From: Salinibacterium xinjiangense
GTDB lineage: Bacteria; Actinomycetota; Actinomycetes; Actinomycetales; Microbacteriaceae
DNA: 64,000 nucleotides
Direction: 5' to 3'
Assembly (NCBI RefSeq): GCF_014645015.1
Contig: NZ_BMLC01000001.1
Span: forward strand, 620,001 to 684,000
Shown here: positions 8,347-16,624 of the stretch, piece by piece
Position numbering within the stretch: position 1 is the first letter of the stretch
Layout of the letters: every line of letters begins with the position of its first letter
Made by a program: the position numbers and the translations under genes
Notes under the pieces: generated by a model
Seen by the model: only the letters and a program-made list of their open reading frames with translations
What the model was told of the DNA's origin: nothing
Databases searched by the model: none

Positions 8347-8352
8347 ATCGTA
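8347..8352 (-). promoter_or_regulatory. Candidate -10 of a leaderless promoter
   Basis: TACGAT lies 6 nt before the ATG at 8340 of the J-domain gene, which suggests transcription starts at the start codon. Confidence 0.45.
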
Positions 8353-8382
8353 CCCCGGCCACAGTGTGACCGGGACACGAAC

Positions 8383-9417
8383 CTAGCTGTGGACCGCGCC
8401 GACCGTGCGGCGGTCGCCGAGAAGCTGGGGCCAGAGGCGACGACGGTCGCGAACGACGAAGCCGCGGGCGATGAAGCGGTCTTTGCCGTCGAAGCGCGGG
8501 GTGTACATGGAACGCCCGTGCATCGCCCGGAGGTTGTCGAGCATCAAGAGGTCGCCGGCCTGCAGGTTGTGGCCGTCACGGTGCTCGAGGTAGACCTTCA
8601 CGACCTTCTGCAGCAGCTCCTGCGCTGCGGCGGTGATGCCGTGCATGAGGTCCTGGTCGATGAGAACGTACGGATCGTCATCCGGTCCATTGAGGATCGC
8701 GAACGGCCCGCGGATGGCGTCAGGGTTCGGGATGTACGGCTGGAACGACTCGTCGATAGTGGTCGCCCAGAGCGGGCGGCGCAACATCGCGACCTCATCT
8801 TCAGACATCAACTCGGTGATCTTGCGGCCCGAGAACGCGTACGTATACGCCTCGGGGTCGCCGCGAAGCGCACCGAGAATGACGTAGTCGGGCTTGAAGG
8901 CCGAGAAGCACTGCTCGGTGTGAGCTTCGAGTTCGACCTTGGAACCCTGCGACTGCTGGGTGGTTGCGAGCTTCGGGTTGGGCACCATGTCCTGGATGAG
9001 GTGGCCGTTACCCTCGGCCTCGTACGCGACCATGCTGCCGAGGAGGTGCGCGAGAACCGCCATCTCCTTGGCGAATACCGTCTTCGCGCTGATGCCCGAC
9101 GTGTTGTCGAGCGGGGTATCGATGAGATCAGGGTCGACGATCAATCCGCGAACCACGAGGATGCCCGTGTCGGAGCCCACGTCGGAGAAGTTCAGCAGCG
9201 CTGCTCGAACCTCTTCGGGGAGAGCGAATGATGCTGCAAGGGCCTGGCGTCCGAACTCATCCGGCTCAGTGTTCGCGTCAGCAGTGATCCTCATCGCTGC
9301 GGTGCGAACCGCTTCGGCGGTGGTGGTGTCGAGTGTGAAAAGGCTCGGCTGGAGCTCGTGAACGCTGATGTCGTTCTCCTTTATCGTGGATAGGCGCCGA
9401 TCAAACGGCACCCTCAC
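8383..9417 (-). CDS. Fe(II)/2-oxoglutarate-dependent oxygenase (TauD / clavaminate synthase-like)
   Basis: 344 residues if the GTG at 9417 is used. The double-stranded beta-helix enzyme binds iron through an HxE...H triad: His-Thr-Glu in KVELEAHTEQCFSAF and the distal His in DNLRAMHGRSMYTPR, followed by the 2-oxoglutarate-binding Arg region (FIARGFVV). This pattern matches clavaminate synthase-like enzymes and asparagine/arginine beta-hydroxylases that modify amino acids for peptide natural products; the substrate here is unknown. The 5' end is odd: a perfect AAGGAG ribosome site (about 9375-9380) points to an ATC codon, while the only standard starts in frame are GTGs at 9417 and 9411. An iron-box-like palindrome lies upstream. 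Confidence 0.75.
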   Translation of the reverse strand: MRVPFDRRLSTIKENDISVHELQPSLFTLDTTTAEAVRTAAMRITADANTEPDEFGRQALAASFALPEEVRAALLNFSDVGSDTGILVVRGLIVDPDLIDTPLDNTSGISAKTVFAKEMAVLAHLLGSMVAYEAEGNGHLIQDMVPNPKLATTQQSQGSKVELEAHTEQCFSAFKPDYVILGALRGDPEAYTYAFSGRKITELMSEDEVAMLRRPLWATTIDESFQPYIPNPDAIRGPFAILNGPDDDPYVLIDQDLMHGITAAAQELLQKVVKVYLEHRDGHNLQAGDLLMLDNLRAMHGRSMYTPRFDGKDRFIARGFVVRDRRRLWPQLLGDRRTVGAVHS

Positions 9418-9437
9418 TAAATTACACCCTCGGCACC

Positions 9438-9457
9438 GTGAGTTAGGGTGCCCTCAC
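9438..9457. promoter_or_regulatory. Possible DtxR/IdeR-type operator
   Basis: GTGAGTTAGGGTGCCCTCAC is an imperfect palindrome (TTAGGG-TG-CCCTCA core, GTGAG/CTCAC ends) located about 20 bp upstream of the Fe(II)-dependent oxygenase. It loosely resembles actinobacterial iron boxes, but several positions deviate from the consensus. Confidence 0.3.
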
Positions 9458-9501
9458 GCGATCTGGGGGTATGGCGCGGCGGCGGTAGACTCAGCCAGCC
9501 A

Positions 9502-9583
9502 GCGGGAGTGGTGAAATTGGCAGACACGCAGGATTTAGGTTCCTGTGCTTTCGAGCGTGCGGGTTCAAGTCCCGCCTTCCGCA
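9502..9583 (+). tRNA. tRNA-Leu (anticodon UAG)
   Basis: An 82-nt class II tRNA. The acceptor stem GCGGGAG pairs with CTTCCGC. The anticodon stem GCAGGA/TCCTGT encloses loop TTTAGGT with anticodon TAG. A long variable arm (GCTTTCGAGC) and the T arm GCGGGTTCAAGTCCCGC are present. The discriminator is A (expected for Leu) and CCA is not encoded. Confidence 0.95.
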
Positions 9584-9628
9584 CTAGTCAAAGACCGATT
9601 GCTGGAGCAACAGCGAGCGCTCGGGAGT

Positions 9629-10642
9629 TCACTCGGCGACGTCGATGAGCACCTTCCCGATGACGCCATCCTGAACGGCCTGATGCGCCGCCGCAGTCTT
9701 GGCGAGGGGGAACCGCACGAGCGGCAGGCCTGCCTTCTCCCCCACGGGGAGCACTCCCGCGATGAGCGCCTGCGTCACGTCTTCGACCGCGTTCGCCATG
9801 GCTTCGTCGCCCATCGTGTAGAGCAGCACGAACTGGTAGCGGATGTTCTTCGTCATGTTGGGCCGGACCTTGATCGACGCCGTGTCGCCACCGTCGTCGG
9901 CGTACATCGATACGACCGCCCGAGGCCCGGCGATTTCTGCATCGAGCTCGGCGTTCTGCACGATCGACACCTCGACGACGATGTCGACGCCCTGCGGGGC
10001 GATGGCGGTGATGGCGGCCGCGGCATCCTCGGTGCGGTAGTTCACGATGTGGTGAGCGCCCGCGGAGCGTGCGAGAGCTGCTTTTTCATCGCTGGAAATG
10101 GTGGTGACGACTGTCGCACCGGCCCAGCGTGCGAGCTGGATCGCCGCGTGACCGACAGCACCCGCGCCACCCGCGACGAGCACTACCCTGCCGTCGAGCG
10201 CACCCGGATGCAGACGCGCGGGGCCACCCTCGAGCACGGTAAGAGCGCGGTGTGCCGTCAGCGCGGGCACACCCATCGTGGCGCCGATATCGAAGCTTGT
10301 GGAGTTCGGCAGCTTCACGACGCGTTGAACCGGCAGGACCGTGAACTCCTGGGCCGTGCCGGTGGGGCGGTTGCGGGCTGACAGGTAAGTCCATACCCGG
10401 TCACCGACCACGAGCGTGGTCACGCCCTCTCCGACTGCGTCGACCGTGCCAGCGCCATCCTGGTTCGGCGTCACCTCGGGGAACTCCAGCGGTCCATTTG
10501 CGCGCGATTTCCAGTCGGTCGGGTTGACCCCGGAGACCGCAACGTGCACCCGCACTTCTCCAGGGCCGGGTTGCGGTATCTCACGCTCAACGAGCTGCAG
10601 GACGTCGGGCGAGCCGGACTGGGAGTAAATGATCGATCGCAT
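9629..10642 (-). CDS. NADP-dependent zinc-less MDR oxidoreductase (quinone oxidoreductase-like)
   Basis: 337 residues from the ATG at 10642 (MRSIIYSQSGSPDVLQLVER). It has the GroES-like N-terminal domain with SGVNPTDWKSRANG and the Rossmann domain with the nucleotide-binding VVLVAGGAGAVGHAAIQLAR (AxGxxGxxG), followed by GATVVTTISSDEKAALARSAG. Zinc ligands of alcohol dehydrogenases are absent, which places it with the quinone oxidoreductase/zeta-crystallin branch that reduces quinones or enones with NADPH. An in-frame extension to a GTG at 10828 has no domain and weaker codon bias, so it is not included. It sits alone between tRNA-Leu and dedA. Confidence 0.87.
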   Translation of the reverse strand: MRSIIYSQSGSPDVLQLVEREIPQPGPGEVRVHVAVSGVNPTDWKSRANGPLEFPEVTPNQDGAGTVDAVGEGVTTLVVGDRVWTYLSARNRPTGTAQEFTVLPVQRVVKLPNSTSFDIGATMGVPALTAHRALTVLEGGPARLHPGALDGRVVLVAGGAGAVGHAAIQLARWAGATVVTTISSDEKAALARSAGAHHIVNYRTEDAAAAITAIAPQGVDIVVEVSIVQNAELDAEIAGPRAVVSMYADDGGDTASIKVRPNMTKNIRYQFVLLYTMGDEAMANAVEDVTQALIAGVLPVGEKAGLPLVRFPLAKTAAAHQAVQDGVIGKVLIDVAE

Positions 10643-11067
10643 ACTGGTGGTCAACTCGGCAGGGCGCGCAATTCTTCCCCGAGCGTCACGGATCTGGGTA
10701 AGCATCCGGTCACCGTCCAACAATGCGCGCGTCTCTATCATTGTCGGGGCTCCCGATGAGCCGGCCCAGCCGATGGAATCAAGCCCTTCCAGCGCGGCTT
10801 CTGCTCGCGCGAGCCGGGCCACCGTCACTCAGCCCGCAGGATTCTCACGCGGTGTGAGCAGCAGGATCTGTGATGTTCTCTTTGACAAAAACTGTTCATC
10901 ACACTGACAGTCTGTCGCTTCGACATGTCAGGGGTTGACGAACGAGAAGCCATCCAGATTGGGGGGTTCACCCCAGCTTCGCACCGTAGGGAGAAGAGTA
11001 CTCTGGTTCAACACCCGACCGCCGCCGATTGGCGTTCACGGCAAGCGACGTCTTTGGAGTTCGTGCC
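10643..11067. other. Long intergenic region between divergent oxidoreductase and dedA
   Basis: No gene is supported. Visible elements are a TGTGATG/CATCACA inverted repeat at about 10870-10904 enclosing TTGACA (10882-10887), a TTGACG at 10935-10940 and the perfect palindrome AGAGTACTCT (10995-11004). These are plausible promoter or operator sites for dedA, but none is conclusive. Confidence 0.4.
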
Positions 11068-11814
11068 TTGATTCATACCGCCCTCATTCCCTGGCTCGAT
11101 CCGGCCAACCTGATCGAAGGTTTCGGCCCGTTCGCTCTCCTCGGCGTATGCATTATCGTCTTTGCGGAGACGGGCCTGCTGCTCGGATTCCTGCTCCCTG
11201 GTGACACCCTCCTGGTCATCACCGGGCTGCTGACCTTCACTGGCACGATGGTCGACGATCCGACAGGAATCAAGATTCACATCTGGTGGGTCTGCCTCGC
11301 CATCAGCGCGGCCGCATTCCTTGGCGGCGAGGTCGGCTACCTGATAGGCCACAAAGCCGGCCCCAGGATCTTCGAGAAGAAAGAGACCGGCCTCTTCAGT
11401 ATCGAGAATGTGCGGCGTACGAACGGCTTCTTCGAACGGTTCGGCGGCCTTGCCGTGATCGTTGCGAGGTTCGTGCCGATCGTCCGGACCTTCGCCCCGG
11501 TGGCGGCAGGCGTCGGGCATATGAACTACAGAAAATATTCCTTCTACAACGCCATCGGCGCGGTGATTTGGGGCTCAGGGCTGACGTTGCTCGGTTTCCT
11601 GATTGGAAACATTCCGCCGGTGCGGGATTTCGTCATCAGCTACATAGACATAATCCTGCTCGCGGCCCTCGCCGTTGCGATCATCCCGACGATCTTCCAC
11701 TACATCCAGTCGGTGCTCAAGGCACGTAGGCACAGTGCCACGGCGCCGAACGGCGCGCAGTCGGGCGAGCTCGTGCTCGACGACAACAAATTCGACCAGA
11801 AGCTGGCCGATTAG
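11068..11814 (+). CDS. DedA family membrane protein
   Basis: About 248 residues. DedA/SNARE-associated proteins are flippase-like membrane proteins (undecaprenyl-phosphate or phospholipid recycling in recent work). Diagnostic segments are ETGLLLGFLLPGDTLLVITG, then the FGGLAVIVARFVPIVRTFAP helix with the conserved Arg-Phe-x-Pro and Arg residues and the GxGxMNYRKY turn. Two C-terminal helices follow. The start chosen is TTG at 11068, 8 nt after a GGAG site at 11056; a TTG at 11029 would add 13 residues. Its stop codon overlaps that of the convergent HEAT-repeat gene within the tetranucleotide TTAG. Confidence 0.88.
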   Translation: MIHTALIPWLDPANLIEGFGPFALLGVCIIVFAETGLLLGFLLPGDTLLVITGLLTFTGTMVDDPTGIKIHIWWVCLAISAAAFLGGEVGYLIGHKAGPRIFEKKETGLFSIENVRRTNGFFERFGGLAVIVARFVPIVRTFAPVAAGVGHMNYRKYSFYNAIGAVIWGSGLTLLGFLIGNIPPVRDFVISYIDIILLAALAVAIIPTIFHYIQSVLKARRHSATAPNGAQSGELVLDDNKFDQKLAD

Positions 11815-12356
11815 ACCTGTTCGGGCGTTGCTGCGGCAGGCCTGCGCTTGCGGATCGCGTCGATCCCTTGCTGTGCTCCGCGGCGCACCTCGATCTCGGG
11901 GTCTTTCAACAGCGGCCGGATGACCTCGAGGTCGTCACCGATCGCACCCAGTGCCCGGGCGGCCGCCGCGCGAACCCGCGCCACCTCGTCAGTCAACAGC
12001 GCGCCGACCTCGACCTGCAGGGCCAGCCCCCGTGTTGCGGTGACCCTCGTCGCCATCTCACGAACGCGCCATGCCTGGTTCTGGAGTGCCGCAGTAACCC
12101 CGGCGATCGCGCTGTCGTTCCAGACGTACAGCAGCGCGCGGGTGCCCCACAACTCCGGCCAGTACAGCACGGGGGCACCGTCGAGGATGCCCTGGGCGTG
12201 CTCGCCGCCCACGACGAGGAGGAACTCTCCTCCCTCGTTGTTGCCTGCCAACAGCGACAGCGAACGCAACACGACAGTGTCGACGCCGAGCTGCCCAACG
12301 GCAGCGGCGATACGGGCTTCGATCGGAAGGTCTACGGGGGTCTCATCAGGCACCAT
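11811..12356 (-). CDS. HEAT-repeat domain protein
   Basis: 181 residues without signal peptide or membrane segment. The C-terminal half holds two or three HEAT-like helical repeats, e.g. NQAWRVREMATRVTA, TDEVARVRAAAARALGAIGD and KDPEIEVRRGAQQGIDAI, with the conserved Val-Arg and Ala-Leu pattern. The N-terminal half (about 85 residues) is not recognised. HEAT solenoids mediate protein-protein contacts, so a scaffold role is possible, but no partner is indicated. It lies 6 bp downstream of the mntR-like gene on the same strand and may be the last gene of the mntH operon. Confidence 0.65.
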   Translation of the reverse strand: MVPDETPVDLPIEARIAAAVGQLGVDTVVLRSLSLLAGNNEGGEFLLVVGGEHAQGILDGAPVLYWPELWGTRALLYVWNDSAIAGVTAALQNQAWRVREMATRVTATRGLALQVEVGALLTDEVARVRAAAARALGAIGDDLEVIRPLLKDPEIEVRRGAQQGIDAIRKRRPAAATPEQV

Positions 12357-12362
12357 GCAACC

Positions 12363-12974
12363 CTACGGGGCCGCGACCCAGATCGACGCGTGGGCATCTG
12401 CGGCCAGTGCCGCCCGTTGCCGCCCGTCGATCACGGCGCCGACCATGATGCCGTCGGATTCCAGCCTTCGTAGAAGCCCAGGGTCGCGGTCGCAGATGCG
12501 CACCACCCGGCCGCCGGCCGCAGCGTCGGCGAGCAGCAGCCCGGCAGGAACCGTGACGGTCCCGTCCGCAGCCGGGATCGGATCGCCATGCGGGTCGCTT
12601 GACGGAAACCCGAGCTGGGCATCCAGCGCCTCCAGCAGCCTGTCACTCACCGCATGCTCGAGCACCTCGGCCTCCTCATGCACCTCGTCCCAGCCATAGC
12701 CGACGTGCTGCACCAGCCACGTTTCGATGAGCCGATGACGCCTCAGCATCCGCAGGGCCAGAGCCGTGCCATCCGGTGTCAGTTCGATCGCGCCGTACGG
12801 TTCGTGCACAGCCAGCCCCTGCACCACCAGCTTCTTGACCATCTCGGTGACGGATGACGCCGCCAGCCCCAGGCGGTGCGCGAGCATCCCCGTGGTGATG
12901 AGCTCCGTCTGCCACTCGGTGTGGGCGTAGATGACCTTCACGTAGTCCTCGACAGCGGTCGGGTGTGCGACCAT
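12363..12974 (-). CDS. DtxR/MntR family metal-dependent transcriptional regulator
   Basis: 203 residues. The N-terminal winged helix has AVEDYVKVIYAHTEWQ, GMLAHRLGLAASSVTEMVKK and GLAVHEPYGAIELTPDG. It is followed by the metal-binding and dimerisation domain with RHRLIETWLVQHVGY, EVHEEAEVLEHAVSD and LLEALDAQLGFP, and by an SH3-like FeoA-type C-terminal domain. The DEVHEEAE/EH residues are the usual metal ligands. Placed directly after mntH (the A of its ATG is shared with the mntH stop), it is most likely a manganese-responsive repressor of that operon. A 20-bp palindrome over the mntH start is a candidate operator. Confidence 0.88.
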   Translation of the reverse strand: MVAHPTAVEDYVKVIYAHTEWQTELITTGMLAHRLGLAASSVTEMVKKLVVQGLAVHEPYGAIELTPDGTALALRMLRRHRLIETWLVQHVGYGWDEVHEEAEVLEHAVSDRLLEALDAQLGFPSSDPHGDPIPAADGTVTVPAGLLLADAAAGGRVVRICDRDPGLLRRLESDGIMVGAVIDGRQRAALAADAHASIWVAAP

Positions 12975-14233
12975 CACACACCCACTACGACGAGCACGAC
13001 CAGCAGCACGTTCAGCAGGATGATGGCGGCGGCCGAGATCCAGCCGCTCCAGCGCAGCCACGGTCGGTTCACGAACTCCCCCATGACCTTCTTCGAACTC
13101 GCCAGCCAGACCAGTGGAATCAGGGCGAACGGGATGCCGAAACTCAACACCACCTGGCTGAGAACCAGCGCACGGGTGGGGTCGAATCCGACGGCGAGAA
13201 CCACCAGCGCTGGCATCAGGGTGATGGCCCTGCGCAGCATCAGCGGAACTTTCACCTTCAGCAGCCCGCCCATAATCGCGGAACCCGCGTAGGTGCCAAC
13301 ACTTGTCGAGGCGAGGCCACTGGCCAACAGGCCGACCGCGAAGATGACGCCGATCGCGGGCCCGAGAGTCGCGACCACGGCGGCGTGCGCGCCCTCGATC
13401 GTGTCCGTGCCCTCGATACCCCTGAGCGCGGATGCGGCCAGCAGCAGCATCGAGATGTTCACGGTACCGGCCACGAACAGCGCGCCACCGACGTCCCAGC
13501 GAGTGGCCGTGAGCAGGCTCCGGATGCGTATCGGATCGTTCGTCACCCCGTGCCGGTCACGCGCCAGCGCGGAGTGCAGGTAGATGACGTGGGGCATGAC
13601 TGTGGCACCCAGCATGGACGTTGCCAGCAGCACCGAGTCTGTGCCCTCGAAGCGAGGGACTATGCCTCCGATGGCCTCGGCGGGGTTCATCCCGCTGAAA
13701 AATAGACCGCTCACAAAGCCGACGACGATGACACCGAGGAGGGTGATGATCACCGCTTCGAAAGAACGCTGCCCGCGCTGCGATTGCAGCAGCAGCAGCC
13801 CCATCGATGCGATGCCGACAATCAGCCCACCGAGCAGTAGCGGAACGCCGAACAGCAGGTTCAGCGCGATCGCGCCACCCAGTACCTCCGCAACGTCGGT
13901 TGCACCCGCCACAAGTTCTGCCTGGATCCAGTACACCCGTCGTGGGCCGGTGCGGAGTCGCTCCCCGAGGATCTCGGGCAGGCTTCTGCCCGTAACGATC
14001 CCTACCTTCGCCGACTGGTACTGCACGAGCACCGCGATGGCGTTGGCCAGCACGAGAACCCACAGCAGCAGGTAACCGTAGCGGGCGCCGGCCGTGAGGT
14101 TCGCCGCGACGTTGCCGGGGTCGACGTACGCGATGGCCGCGACGAACGCCGGGCCCAGTGCCAGCAGTGTCGCGCGCGCCTTGCCGCGTGTTGCCATGGC
14201 CGGCGGCCCGATGTGCGGTGCAGGTTTCGGCAT
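12974..14233 (-). CDS. mntH: Nramp family divalent metal transporter (MntH-like)
   Basis: 419 residues with about 11 membrane helices. It imports Mn2+ (and Fe2+) coupled to protons. The signature metal site is present: DPGN in AAIAYVDPGNVAANLTAG (TM1) and MPHVIYLHSALARDR (TM6, Met-Pro-His), which are the residues coordinating the metal in Nramp structures. The N-terminus MPKPAPHIGPPAMATRG is hydrophilic. The gene forms an operon with the MntR-like regulator (TGATG overlap). The start codon lies inside a perfect 8+8 palindrome, which suggests autoregulated repression when metal is plentiful. Confidence 0.93.
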   Translation of the reverse strand: MPKPAPHIGPPAMATRGKARATLLALGPAFVAAIAYVDPGNVAANLTAGARYGYLLLWVLVLANAIAVLVQYQSAKVGIVTGRSLPEILGERLRTGPRRVYWIQAELVAGATDVAEVLGGAIALNLLFGVPLLLGGLIVGIASMGLLLLQSQRGQRSFEAVIITLLGVIVVGFVSGLFFSGMNPAEAIGGIVPRFEGTDSVLLATSMLGATVMPHVIYLHSALARDRHGVTNDPIRIRSLLTATRWDVGGALFVAGTVNISMLLLAASALRGIEGTDTIEGAHAAVVATLGPAIGVIFAVGLLASGLASTSVGTYAGSAIMGGLLKVKVPLMLRRAITLMPALVVLAVGFDPTRALVLSQVVLSFGIPFALIPLVWLASSKKVMGEFVNRPWLRWSGWISAAAIILLNVLLVVLVVVGV

Positions 14234-14242
14234 ACCGAAACC
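14223..14242. promoter_or_regulatory. 20-bp palindrome spanning the mntH start codon, candidate MntR operator
   Basis: GGTTTCGGCATACCGAAACC has perfect 8-bp arms (GGTTTCGG/CCGAAACC) around CATA, which contains the mntH start codon. Binding here would block transcription or initiation of the mntH-mntR operon. The regulator assignment is inferred from the neighbouring DtxR/MntR gene. Confidence 0.6.
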
Positions 14243-14300
14243 ATATACCTGAGCCTTTAGTCCCTAGCGCTGGTAGCGGCCCATCGGTCACGCTTGTTCC

Positions 14301-15254
14301 ATGGCTGAGATAGAAAATTCCAAGCTGGCAATCATCGGCGCAGGAGCGGTCGGCACATCCATCGCCTACGCCGCCATCATCCGGGGCTCGGCGCGTGAGG
14401 TGGTGATCTCCGACGTGGATGCGGCCCGAGTCGAGGCAGAGATGCTCGACCTTGCCCACGGCACGCTTTTCACCGGATCTACCTCCATCACAGGCGGGGA
14501 CGACCTCGATATCGTGATCGGCGCCCATGTCATCGTGATCACGGCGGGAGCGAAACAGCACGCCGGGCAGTCCCGCCTCGATCTGGCCAGCACCAACGTC
14601 GACATCCTGCGGGACCTGATGCCGAAGCTTGTGGCTCGCGCTCCCGACGCCGTGTACCTGCTCGTCACCAACCCCTGCGATGTGATGGTTGTGGCCGCAC
14701 ACGAGATCAGCGGGCTTCCGTCCGGACGCGTGTTCGGCTCCGGGACCGTGCTCGATACCTCGCGCCTGCGATGGCTGCTGGCCGAGCGAGTAGGCGTGTC
14801 AGCTTCGAGCGTTCACGCCATGATCGTGGGCGAGCACGGCGACTCGGAGTTCCCGCTCTGGTCCCAGGCCAGCGTCGGCCCTGTGCCGATTCTCGAGTGG
14901 CGCACGGAGGATGTCCCACCCCTCGATCTCGACGAGCTGGACCGTATCGCCAACGACGTCAGGAACGCCGCGTACCGAGTGATCGCGGGCAAAGGCGCCA
15001 CCAACTACGCCATCGGATTATCGGTCGCGCGCATCGCTGAAGCCGTGCTGCGCGATGAGGGCGCGGTGCTGCCGCTCAGTTCGATGCTCACCGACTATCG
15101 CGGCATCTCCGGGGTCGCACTCTCCATACCGAGCGTCGTAGACGCGCGCGGAATCTCGCACGTCATCGATGCGCCCTTTTCGCCAAGTGAACTCGAGTTG
15201 CTCACGATCTCCGCCGAGGCGGTGAGAAAAACGCTGCGTCCACTCGGCTTCTAG
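14301..15254 (+). CDS. ldh: L-lactate dehydrogenase
   Basis: 317 residues. It interconverts pyruvate and L-lactate with NADH in the cytoplasm. The Rossmann motif is KLAIIGAGAVGTSIAYAAI (GxGxxG), with Asp (VVISDVDAAR) selecting NAD. The substrate loop has AGAKQHAGQSRLDL (Gln before the pocket distinguishes LDH from malate dehydrogenase, which has Arg). Further motifs are VTNPCDVM, FGSGTVLDTSRLR and the catalytic His in IVGEHGDSEFPLWS. Length is typical. It is a single gene, divergent from mntH with 67 bp between the starts; no clear promoter or ribosome site was seen. Confidence 0.93.
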   Translation: MAEIENSKLAIIGAGAVGTSIAYAAIIRGSAREVVISDVDAARVEAEMLDLAHGTLFTGSTSITGGDDLDIVIGAHVIVITAGAKQHAGQSRLDLASTNVDILRDLMPKLVARAPDAVYLLVTNPCDVMVVAAHEISGLPSGRVFGSGTVLDTSRLRWLLAERVGVSASSVHAMIVGEHGDSEFPLWSQASVGPVPILEWRTEDVPPLDLDELDRIANDVRNAAYRVIAGKGATNYAIGLSVARIAEAVLRDEGAVLPLSSMLTDYRGISGVALSIPSVVDARGISHVIDAPFSPSELELLTISAEAVRKTLRPLGF

Positions 15255-15272
15255 CGCGACCGCAGCCAGCGC

Positions 15273-15902
15273 CTATTCCCCGAGTAATTGCGCGCGCACC
15301 GTGGGCATGATTGCCGTGAAGGCGAGAGCACGGTGGCTGACCGCGTTCTTCTCTTCGCTGCGCAGTACGGCCGAACTCACCGACATCCCCGCCGGTTTAA
15401 AGATGGGGTCATACCCGAATCCGTTCCGACCGGCCGGCTCGTGCAGTACCGAACCACGCCAGATGCCGACCTCGACGAACTCTAGGGCCCCGGCCTCGTC
15501 CGCAGGACCGTCCGGACCGATGGCTCCGACAGCAGGCGGCACCACGAGGGCAGCCGCACAGGTGAAGTGGGCGGCACGGTTCGCTTCGTCTCCGAGGTTG
15601 GCGAGCACCAGCTCGACGTTGGCGGCATCATCCCGACCACCCGCGTATCTTGCAGAGTGGATGCCCGGCGACCCGCCGAGCGCGTCGACCGAGATTCCGG
15701 AGTCGTCGGCGATCGCCGGCAACCCGGTGAACGCGGATGCAGCTCGCGCCTTGATCAGTGCATTCGCCTCGAAGCTTTCGCCGTCCTCGACCGGCTCAGG
15801 GCCGTCGTACCCGACCAGCTCGATGCCGTCGAGAGCATCCCCGAGGATGCGACGCAGTTCTTCGACCTTGTGCGGATTGTGGGTGGCAAGCACGAGTTTC
15901 AT
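15273..15902 (-). CDS. rdgB: XTP/dITP diphosphatase (RdgB/HAM1 family)
   Basis: 209 residues. It hydrolyses non-canonical purine triphosphates (XTP, dITP) to the monophosphate and pyrophosphate, cleaning the nucleotide pool. Family motifs are [18 protein letters not shown] at the N-terminus, [45 protein letters not shown] and [11 protein letters not shown] near the C-terminus. The ATG overlaps the rph stop by 4 nt, so it is the third gene of murI-rph-rdgB, an arrangement common in bacteria. Confidence 0.93.
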   Translation of the reverse strand: MKLVLATHNPHKVEELRRILGDALDGIELVGYDGPEPVEDGESFEANALIKARAASAFTGLPAIADDSGISVDALGGSPGIHSARYAGGRDDAANVELVLANLGDEANRAAHFTCAAALVVPPAVGAIGPDGPADEAGALEFVEVGIWRGSVLHEPAGRNGFGYDPIFKPAGMSVSSAVLRSEEKNAVSHRALAFTAIMPTVRAQLLGE

Positions 15903-16624
15903 GGTGCGAGAGTAGCGACCTGGAGCGCGGTCAGGTCAACTGCTCCACCGAGCGCGAGGTCGAGCAGCGCATCCAGTTCCCGGCGATCGAACGGCGCGCC
16001 CTCGGCAGTGCCCTGCACTTCGACGAACAAGCCCCGCCCTGTCACGACGACGTTCATGTCGGTTTCAGCGCGGACATCCTCGGTGTACGCCAGGTCGAGC
16101 AACGGCTCGCCATCGATGATCCCGACGCTGACGGCGGCGACGGAGTCGATGATGGGTTTGGCGTTCTTGCCGATGAATCCCTTCGAACGACCCCACTCGA
16201 TGGCGTCGGCGAGGGCGACATACGCGCCGGTGATTGCCGCGGTGCGGGTGCCGCCGTCGGCCTGCAGCACGTCACAGTCGATCACGATCGTGTTCTCGCC
16301 GAGAGCCTTGGTGTCGATGACCGCACGAAGCGAGCGACCGATGAGCCTCGAGATCTCGTGGGTGCGCCCACCGATCTTGCCCTTGACCGACTCGCGATCC
16401 ATACGGTCGTTGGTGCTGCGCGGGAGCATCGAGTATTCGGCCGTCACCCAGCCCTTGCCCTTACCGTTCAGCCAGCGCGGCACACCATTGGTGAACGATG
16501 CGGTGCACAACACCTTCGTGCGGCCGAACGAGATGAGAGCGGACCCTTCGGCCTGGTCACTCCATCCGCGTTCGATGGTGACGTTTCGCAGTTCATTCGC
16601 GGCGCGGCCGTCGATCCTGGTCAT
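15899..16624 (-). CDS. rph: Ribonuclease PH
   Basis: 241 residues. A phosphorolytic 3'-5' exoribonuclease that trims tRNA 3' ends, using phosphate and releasing nucleoside diphosphates. Motifs are [38 protein letters not shown] (phosphate-binding), [42 protein letters not shown] and [17 protein letters not shown]. Length matches the family (about 240). It overlaps both murI and rdgB by ATGA junctions. Confidence 0.95.
   Translation of the reverse strand: MTRIDGRAANELRNVTIERGWSDQAEGSALISFGRTKVLCTASFTNGVPRWLNGKGKGWVTAEYSMLPRSTNDRMDRESVKGKIGGRTHEISRLIGRSLRAVIDTKALGENTIVIDCDVLQADGGTRTAAITGAYVALADAIEWGRSKGFIGKNAKPIIDSVAAVSVGIIDGEPLLDLAYTEDVRAETDMNVVVTGRGLFVEVQGTAEGAPFDRRELDALLDLALGGAVDLTALQVATLAP

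Noticed and set aside
10643-10828. N-terminal extension of the MDR oxidoreductase to a GTG at 10828
   Set aside because: The 62 added residues match no domain, GC at third codon positions is only moderate, and the family N-terminus begins at MRSIIYSQ.
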